64,000 bases of DNA, taken from positions 79,846,338 to 79,910,337 of the forward strand of contig CM043953.1 of the NCBI GenBank assembly GCA_014529385.2, read 5' to 3'. The DNA is from Adiantum capillus-veneris (lineage: Eukaryota; Streptophyta; Polypodiopsida; Polypodiales; Pteridaceae). Of the stretch, positions 56,102 to 64,000 are shown piece after piece. Every line of letters begins with the position of its first letter. Position 1 is the first letter of the stretch. Position numbers and translations under genes: made by a program. A model generated the notes under the pieces. It saw only the letters and a program-made list of their open reading frames with translations, had not been told where the DNA came from and did no database searches.

Positions 56102-56887
56102 GCAAGAGACGACATTCTGGGAGCATGCCCCAAGATAGTGCAGAGAGATGAGAGCCCAGCTTCAGAGGGATCTTCTTTTAGGAGTCATCACTTACAGACA
56201 GTCTCGGATTGCTTTCGGAAGCCTTGTGTGACGGAAGAAGCGAGCTTACCTAGCTCAGATGGAGCAAGACTTATATCATATGTTCTTAAGTATGGACTCA
56301 AAAGAGGCATGGCCACTTTTCCATGAAAACTACCCTACCCCAGTGATTACTTCACCTGATGTGTGGGGCCAATATGCGAGATCACAATATACGGTCCCTG
56401 GACAGGAACCCCTTCCAGACCCTATCAAGCCTTGCCCAGCTACGAGCACTTTCTTTACATCTGAGATGGTACAAAGGGCCATCAACAAGATGAGGACCGA
56501 GAAGGCATATGATCATGACGGTCTAGTAGCGGAGCACTTTATACATGCCAAGGATAGGCTGATGGAGGTTCTCGCAGTGTTGTTCAATCATGCTATGTGT
56601 GAGGGATTACCTGAGACTTGGAGGTTGTCTAATATTGTGCCCATCCTCAAGGTTGGTGACCCTATAGAGCCTATTATGACATCACGAGGCAGGTCACACA
56701 CCCTCTATACATTTACGCCAGAGACTGATTTCCTTTATACAGAGGAAATCCGGGACCGTCTATTGGAAGGCACAGCTGGCACAAACGCTACAGGCTCTAA
56801 GTAGAGGAGTGCACCACTCTATTGATTGATACACTGCATAGGGCTGCATCAGTGGCATACCCACACACTCAGTCGGGCAAGAGACGA

Positions 56888-57319
56888 GTGTAACAGGGTA
56901 CGGGGGGAACACAGACCAAACGTTCCGAAACGGCGTTCCGCAGGAGTCCGGTTCCCGAAACGGAGATGGAAACGGAACGCAGTTCAGGAACGGGGTGTAA
57001 CCAGAACGGTGTTCCGGAATGGGGGGAACGAGGCGGAACATGAGGCGGAACGGCGAAACGCGGGGCAGAAAAGACAAACTAGACATTTAGGGGCAAAAAA
57101 GTGGGCTTTTGGGGGCAGATTTGGGGCTGTTTGTGGAACATATTTGGTGCAATTTGAGAGCAGATTTGGGGGCAGTTTTGGGAATTTTTAGGAGTTTATT
57201 TGAGACTAGGCTGAATGGAGGTAATTCAAGCCTTACTTTAGTGGACCGTTCCGGCCCCCCCTCCTCCTCCCCGTTCCCGTCGCGTTCCTGACCCTCCCGC
57301 TCCCGTTCCGGGTAACTAT
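56888..57319 (+). mobile_element. GC-rich MITE-like insertion, unit 2
   Basis: 432 bp, duplication gcaagagacga at 56877-56887 and 57320-57330. Copied with the surrounding unit. Confidence 0.75.
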
Positions 57320-58123
57320 GCAAGAGACGACATTCTGGGAACATGCCCCAAGATAGTTGGTATCATCAAGAGTTCAAAGAGATGAGAGCCCAGCTTCAGA
57401 GGGATCTTCTTTTAGGAGTCATCACTTACAGACAGTCTCGGATTGCTTTCCGAAGCCTTGTGCCACGGAAGAAGCGAGCTTACCTAGCTCAGATGGAGCA
57501 AGACTTATATTAGATGTTCTTAAGTAGGGACTCAAGAGAGGCATGGCCACTTTTCCATGAAAACTCCCCTGCCCCAATGATTACTTCACCTCATGTGTGG
57601 GGCCAATATGCGACATCACAATATACGGTCCCTGGACAGGAACCCCCTTCCAGACCCTATCAAGCCTTGCCCAGTTACGAGCACTTTCTTTACATCTGAG
57701 ATGGTACAAAGGGCCATCAACAGGATGAGGACCGGGAAGGCATATGATCACGACGGTCTAGTAGCGGAGCACTTTATACATGCCAGGGATATGCTGATGG
57801 AGGTTCTTGTAGTGTTGTTCAATCATGCCATGTGTGAGGGATTACCTCAGACTTGGAGGTTGTCTAATATTGTGCCCATCTTCAAGGCTGGTGACCCTAC
57901 AGAGCCTATTATGACATCAGGAGGCAGGTCACACACCCGCTATACATTTACACCATAGACTGATTTCCTTTATACAGAGGAAATCTGGGACCGTCTATCG
58001 GAAGGCACAGCTGGCACAAACGCTACAGGCCTCTCAGTAGAGGAGTGCACCACTCTACTGATTCATACACTGCATGGGGCTGCATCAGTGGCATACCCAC
58101 ACACTGAGCCAGGCAAGAGACGA

Positions 58124-58587
58124 GTGTAACAGGGTACGGGGGGAACATAGCCCAAACGTTCCAAAACGGTGTTCCGCACGAGTCCCGTTCCCGAAACGGA
58201 GATGGGAGCGGAACGCAATTCCGGAACGGGGTGTAACCGGAAAGGTGTTCCAGAATGGGGGGGAACATGAGGCCGAACGGCGAAACGCGGGGCGGAACAG
58301 ACAAAGTAGACATTTGGGGGAAAAAAAGTGGGCTTTTGGGGCCAGATTTGGGGCTGTTTGGGGAACATATGTGGTGCAGTTTGAGAGCAGGTTAGGGGGT
58401 AGATTTGGGGGCAGTTTTGGGGTTGGTTAGGAGTTTATTTGGGACTAAGCTGAATGGACGTGATTCAAGCCTTACTTTAGTGGACCATTCCGGACCTGGT
58501 CCCGTTCCGGCCCCCCCTCCTCCTCCCCGTTCCCGTCGTGTTCCTGACCCTCCCGTTCCCGTTCCCGTTCCCGTTCCGGGTAACTAT
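58124..58587 (+). mobile_element. GC-rich MITE-like insertion, unit 3
   Basis: 464 bp, duplication gcaagagacga at 58113-58123 and 58588-58598. It has extra gttccc units at its right end. Confidence 0.75.
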
Positions 58588-58610
58588 GCAAGAGACGACA
58601 TTCTGGGAGC

Positions 58611-61022
58611 ATGCCCCAAGATAGTTGGTATATGATCAGGAGTGCAGAGAGAGGAGAGCCGAGCTTCAAAGGGATCTTCTTTTTAGGAGTCATCACTTAC
58701 AGACAGTCTCGGATTGCTTTCCGAAGCCTTGTGCCACGGAAGAAGCGAGCTTACCTAGCTCAGATGGAGCAAGACTTATATCAGATGTTCGTAAGTAGGG
58801 ACTCAGGAGAGGCATGGCCACTTTTCCATGAAAACTCCCCTCCCCCAGTGATTACTTCACCTGATGTGTGGGGCCAATATGCGAGATCACAATATACAGT
58901 CCCTGGACAGGAACCCCTTCCGGACCCTATTAAGCCTTGCCCAGCTACGAGCACTTTCTTTACATCTGAGATGGTACAAAGGGCCATCAACAGGATGAGG
59001 ACCGAGAAGGCATATGATCATGACGGTCTAGTAGCGGAGCACTTTATACATGCCAGGGATATGCTGATGGAGGTTCTCGCAGTGTTGTTCAATCATGCCA
59101 TGTGTGAGGGATTACCTGAGACTTGGAGGTTGTCTAATATTGTGCCCATCTCTAAGGCTGGTGACACTATTCTGGTTGGACACACATTGGCACGGTTGTA
59201 TGTATCTATTCTGGAGCAACACTTGAGTAATTGGGCAGAGGGTGAGGGTGTACGAGCAAAGGGTCGGGCCGGCTTCAGGAGGGGTCTCTCCACTCCTGAT
59301 CATATTCTGACACTCAGGGCCATCATTGAGGAGGGCAGAGCATATGGGAGATGGATCTATTGTAGCTTTGTGAATTTTCGCAAAGCATTTGACATGGTAC
59401 CAAGAGCTCGATTGATGCGCAGACTAAAGGAGATGGCGGTGCCCATAGAGGTGATTTGTGGGATTATGGCTTTGTACAGATCAGTGATGGGACTTGTACG
59501 CACTCCGAAAGGGTATCTGATTTATTTCACTCTACTATTGGAGTTAAACAGGGCTGTCCACTGTCTCCTACTTTATTTGGTATGTATGTTGATGAGGTGT
59601 CTGATTACATTGACAGAGAGGGTGACAAGGGTGCCCAACTGGCGGGGACGTGGATCCCATTGTTGCTATATGTTGATGATATTGTGCTGATATCTGACTC
59701 ACCAGAAGGTATGCAATGACATTTGGATGCACTACGCAGTTTTGCAGAGGATAGTGGATTGTGTGTAAACCTAGGTAAAACCCAAGTTATGGTGTTTAAC
59801 ACCACACCGCAATGGGTCAGGAGATCAGTACCTACTTTCAAATATGGTCAGGAGACTATGGAGTATACAGATGCATACACTTACCTAGGGTTAGTCTTTG
59901 TTGGGCCGAGATTATCTTTGAGAAGAGCAGCAGAGAGTAACTAGAGCTGGTGCGGCTCTGGGAGGAATGGAGAGGATGTGTTCGTAGGTTCAGTTCCACG
60001 AACCTAGGACAAAGTTATGGCTCTTTGATACTTTGGTTGCCTCTACTATGTTATATGGGGTGCGGGTTTGGGAACCTTCGGTAGGCCAAGATGGTTGGAG
60101 GTGTATGGAGAAGCCCCTCGTATCTATGATCTCTCGGCTGATTAGAGCCAAGGCTTTTGTACCGCATCATATCATTCGAGCGGAATTAGCTGCCTCCCCT
60201 ATGGGGATTGAGGCGCTTACCAGATCAGTCTCCTTTTTGCACAATACTAGAGACAGATATGCCAGGATGGCTCTAGAGTCCTCCAGACAATTAGCTCTTA
60301 ACGGGGATACATCATGCTGGTATGCACAGATGGCATCATGGTTTCAGACACATGGTTTCACCATGGACAGGTTGCCTCCTTTTCAATACTCTCTACAAGC
60401 ACCCTTGAGGTCTCTGACGCGGGTAGAGATTAATAGACTCATTCGTCAGAATCTGAGCTGGACACGAGGAGGACATGGATAGAGCCGATACAGGAGTTGG
60501 GCACAAAGATGGCTTTCTATATAAGAGCATCTTCTCCACCTCACGGGGGATGGGTTTGTGATTCGACCTAACTATATGGACACGCATCTTTCTCATGGTT
60601 TGCGTTGTGCCATTGGCGAGATACGCACGTCCTCACATCAGCTCAAGATTGAGATTGGCAAATTCAAAGGGACGCCAACAGATAGCAGGATATGCCGCTT
60701 ATGCCATCTAGAGCTAGAGACAGAGGTACATTACATATGTCATTGCACAGTGTACTATGAGATACGAGGCCGTTTTCATTGTCTATTCAGAGAAGGCTTT
60801 GGGCCTCTATCTAGGGTCATGAGTTATGAGGATCAGAGATGTCTTGGGCTATATCTACTTGAGTTACACAGGCATAGAGAAACTTTACTGAGGAGAGTTG
60901 AAGAGAAACAACCCCAGAGACAGATCACAGATTTCTTTACACTAGATATTGTACATCCAGAAGAACAGACTAAGGAGCAACCAACAGTGGAGAGGTCTGC
61001 CCGCACTACTGCATTCTCATAG
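58611..61022 (+). pseudogene. LINE ORF2 RT and C-terminal domain, frameshifted
   Basis: Linker and RT fingers (58611-59515: RLYVSILEQHLSNWAEGEG, GRAGFRRGLSTPDHILTL, FVNFRKAFDMV), then another frame with GVKQGCPLSPTLFGMYVDEV and the catalytic YVDD (59669-59680), then 59723-59944, 60033-60482, and the C-terminal domain with CRLCHLELETEVHYICHC (60558-61022). At least five frameshifts or stops. Confidence 0.88.
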
Positions 61023-61395
61023 ACCGAGCATTGGAGCTAGGGAGATCTAGACGACCCCGATGGAGAAGAGGAGCTCCACAGTTTCGAAGGAGGCTACAGC
61101 AAAGGATTCGAGCCATACGTCGTCCAGAGTGCAGATGAAGATGGATCTCTACTTCCCTCCCATATTGTCTACACATTGTACTGCTTAGTTCACACATTTC
61201 ACGCCTTTCACCTTTCACACCTATCAGCTTAGTTTAGGATTCCGCAGTATTTATATTTTGTTATCCTAGATTAATTTATTTTGTTAATCTGACTTTGTAT
61301 CAGATACACCGCATTGTAACTTTCTGCTCTCATAGATCACTTTGGCCTTTTGAAGACGTTAATATAACATTTCATTTCATTTCATTTCTCTCCTT

Positions 61396-61787
61396 TCACT
61401 GTCTCCTTCAGTTCAGTTGTTTAAAGTGATAAAGTGTTCTGCAGAGTTACATCGTAACCGTCTATGTGTTTCCGTCCGATTCATCGCCAGAGTTGATTAC
61501 AGCATGGAGGTGACATTCAAGAGAGAGTGTTCTTTAATGCTGGCTTCCAGGACACTGAAATGTTTGTGGCAAAGTCGGACATATATCAGATGGATGCTCA
61601 TGTAGAGTGCGGCATCCAAGGCAAAGACGATAGATAGATATCTAGGAGAGGAAAACACAAGTATCTATAGGTAGTACTAGGTCTGAGGCAGAGAGCTAGG
61701 AAGAGGCTATGGAGGCTGACAGAGGCTCCCCTAGTTTTACAGGTGTATGAACATAGGATCCTATTCCACAAGATCCACCTCGAAAGG
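61396..61787. other. Unassigned sequence beside solo LTR
   Basis: No family recognised; continuous with 63495-64000 if the solo LTR is removed. Confidence 0.5.
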
Positions 61788-63494
61788 TGAAACCGGCCCG
61801 TAGGGCGGTAGGCGTTGGCTTTCACCCGAAATTCTTTACTTTAGACATACCCAGAGTACTTTGCAAAGGTAACCAGTAACAAGGATTAACACCTAAGAAC
61901 ACACACGGCTCGGGAGCTAGAATGCTCCGAGCAGACACCGACAACCTGTAGGCCCCAAAATTGGCGCCCCTTTCGGTATTTCTTTATTCTTTGAGAGGGT
62001 AAATTACAAAGTAGAGTCCTGGGAATCCTTTACATGTATCCCTCTAGATACTACCTGATTTGGCCAAATTTCGGCAACATAACAACCCCAAAACTTGCGC
62101 GAAACCAATTCCCCTGCTGGAACTCACTTCCACTGGCATAAACCCTTTGATTCTTGCCCAAAAACAGTAAATTCAGCACGCTGTATTCACTGGTTTTTGC
62201 CCTGTTTCAGCCCCAAACAGTCCCCTAATTGTCCTCTGCCAGTGGGGTACTATTCCCAATGGTTCTGGCGTCCGTATGGCTTAAAAACAGTCAATTTACA
62301 GCGCATACACAGCGCTGAAAACGCACCTGTACGGTGATGTTATGACCCTCACCGATGCTTGCTTTGGAGTAGCACTTAGCTACCCCTGTTCCTGCTCAAG
62401 GAGGCTCTTGCCTCAGCACAAAAGCATGAAACCACACAACTGTACATCAGTCAAATGAAGAGCCCTCTTGTGGGGCATCACATAACTGCACATAGGGGGG
62501 AGAGAGAGCAGTGTGTAGCGTGCAGGGCATCACTCCTAGCACCACATTGTACATGAGGGAAAGAAAGCACTCCATAGCTCTTAACTTGTGAGTGACAGGT
62601 TCAATGAAGCATCTTCCTAGCATAAATCGAGCGCCCCCTCTTCTGCCTTGACCTGTAATGCATCTGTGAACAAATAGATGCAAAAAGGGGAAGATTTTCA
62701 TGGCTACCAAAACCTGCGTATCACTGAAAACGCAGCAAAACAGCCCTGTAAAACACGCATCTTTTTACACGCATCTGATGCACTCCAATGCTGAAAATGA
62801 GCTCCTATGTCCTAGGTAAAGTCATGGGAAGCTCAAAAATGGAGAGAAATGGCTGAAAATCAGAGTTATCAGCCTCCAAAAGTGCTCCAGAAAGTCAGTT
62901 ACGAGTTCTCTTCTCCCAGACTTCGTAAATTGACCAAAAAGTGCCACTTGGCACTCATACATGCAATTTCCTCGCATTGGGCTTCCTGCTTAAAAATCTC
63001 TCAACTGGTGCATCAATTGACTTTGGAGCAGAGTAATAAAATGTTCCCCTGGTCATACCGAAGGTAATGACGCGAACACATTTCACGGCCCAAAATAGCA
63101 GTTCCCTAATTTTTAGGAGATGTTTCTGTTGGGCTCCCACTGGCCATTTGACCATCTATCCTCATTCGGACCGCATCCAAAAGTGCAATGTGGCCCAACT
63201 GTCGGATACTTTCTGCTGATGACTTTATGCCTTTATTGAGTTCACTCTCTAGTATCCACCAACTTGCTAAGTGCGACGGGGGTACATACATGATCTTGAA
63301 CTGAGCCTAGACATCCTTTTACTTTACGAGTTCCAGTGCTGACCAACTTTCCGTCTGCGGGTGAAACTACCGTTCACATTGGCCATACAATGTCCGACCA
63401 TTTGCAACTTCAAAAAGAGGGTCTCAAAAATTAAACAAAAATCATTGGAAAGAAACCAACAACTAAGGTTAGCAGTTGCCACGTCCTCGTGACA
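61788..63494 (-). mobile_element. Solo LTR of the chromovirus family, aaagg duplication
   Basis: Starts tgaaaccggc, ends cgtgaca, flanked by aaagg at 61783-61787 and 63495-63499. At 1707 bp it is longer than the 1481-bp LTRs; extra sequence lies mainly around 62580-62950. It represents an element removed by LTR-LTR recombination. Orientation follows the other family members. Confidence 0.93.
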
Positions 63495-63499
63495 AAAGG

Positions 63500-64000
63500 C
63501 TTCTTCTTCCTCAACTAAACGACAGCAGCTATACCACCCACTTCTCCAAAGCCTGATAAGGCTCATAGGAGTATGTTATTGTACCTTTATGTAGCTCCAC
63601 TGGAGAAGATTCCTCTCACTGTACTTAGTATATGGAGAAACTTTCACCTCTTAGACTTGATAAAAAGGAATATGTTGGAAGATCTGAAAGATTGAGAACC
63701 AAGAAATGATCTTTTCCACTTGTGGAATATTTCGTTTGTGATGCAATAGTCGCCCATCTTGTGACGCATCAGAAATACACAATCTCGATGGTGCAGATAG
63801 TCCATCTGGCTTTGCCCTAGTTACCCATTCTTTGACGCATTAGGGATAGCCAATCCAAGTGGGTGCTCTAGCCATCCCTATGATGAGGCACAAGAAAGAT
63901 CTACTGTAGGGTGGTCTGAGATATATTCTGTCTAAGATGCTCGTCAACAGTCTGATGAGACATCCAGAATATTCCCATTTGACTAACTGTGGATTCTCAA
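63500..64000. other. Unassigned sequence to the window end
   Basis: Contains a loosely repeated motif around ttgtgacgcatcag/tttgacgcattag (63757, 63832). Nothing else recognised. Confidence 0.45.

Larger units (their letters stand above)
55480..59165 (+). repeat. Tandem triplication of a 1.2-kb LINE segment
   Basis: Units begin with gaggcaggtcacacaccc at about 55480, 56691 and 57916 and end in ORF2 sequence before the RT core (ggtgaccctatagagcctat). Each unit contains the linker coding region (MEQDLYQMF, EMVQRAINRMRT) and one small transposon. Confidence 0.9.
53594..61395 (+). mobile_element. LINE copy with internal tandem triplication
   Basis: ORF1 (53594-54638), TGA-CGG junction, endonuclease (54639-55400), then a segment repeated three times (55480-59165) each with a small GC-rich insertion, followed by RT, C-terminal domain (60558-61022), 3' UTR, hairpin (61326-61358) and ATTTC tail ending near 61390. 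It lacks the long TC tract of its neighbours. Confidence 0.88.

Noticed and set aside
61396-61600. Possible retroelement coding sequence across 61480-61787 and 63495-63700
   Set aside because: Frames can be joined across the solo LTR but contain several stops and no motif I can name.

Overview
The window is nuclear DNA from a land plant. It holds no bacterial-style operons; it contains one spliced plant-type gene, plant-type chromovirus (Ty3/gypsy) retrotransposons, APE-type LINEs, solo LTRs and long microsatellites. I cannot name the species from sequence alone. The density of nested retrotransposons and the very large flanks without exons around the one real gene would fit a fern or another large-genome non-flowering plant (inference).

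Host genes. The best host gene is a VPS13-like lipid-transfer protein on the minus strand (18 exons reconstructed between 23718 and 14227, all in phase, no stops, about 1,490 codons). It lacks both its N-terminal and C-terminal parts, so its neighbouring introns must be at least about 14 kb and 40 kb long, or the gene is a fragment. A second host-derived piece (32103-32745, minus) is a broken fragment of PAT1, an mRNA-decapping factor, with a stop where a tyrosine is expected.

Transposon layout. 1-849 LINE fragment cut by a truncated chromovirus (850-about 6650). 6990-12909 LINE interrupted by a solo LTR (9437-10495) that itself contains a LINE 3' end. 12910-13966 two more LINE 3' ends. 14227-23718 VPS13 gene with an L1-type LINE relic in an intron. 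24100-24960 tandem repeats with a minus-strand LINE tail. 25010-30660 gag/protease element on the plus strand interrupted by a small minus-strand LTR element (25720-28740, TSD acctc). 30660-32100 extreme C-rich minisatellite. 32103-32745 PAT1 fragment. 33600-61395 a run of plus-strand LINE copies arranged head-to-tail, one of them split by a young chromovirus (44177-52326, TSD acgga, LTRs nearly identical) and another carrying a 1.2-kb tandem triplication with a small GC-rich transposon in each unit. 61788-63494 solo LTR of the chromovirus family (TSD aaagg).

Most interesting system. The LINE family has (i) an ORF1 of coiled-coil plus RRM-like design resembling animal L1 ORF1p, (ii) ORF1 and ORF2 in one frame separated by a single TGA followed by CGG, the type II readthrough context known from plant RNA viruses, with no in-frame ATG before the endonuclease catalytic motif, (iii) a conserved 3' stem-loop seen in a dozen copies with compensatory changes, followed by an (ATTTC)n tail and often a long (TC)n tract, and (iv) successive copies sitting head-to-tail behind each other's tails. 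Together these suggest a LINE that makes an ORF1-ORF2 fusion by readthrough, recognises its own 3' hairpin and tends to insert at tails of earlier copies. This is inferred from sequence and untested.
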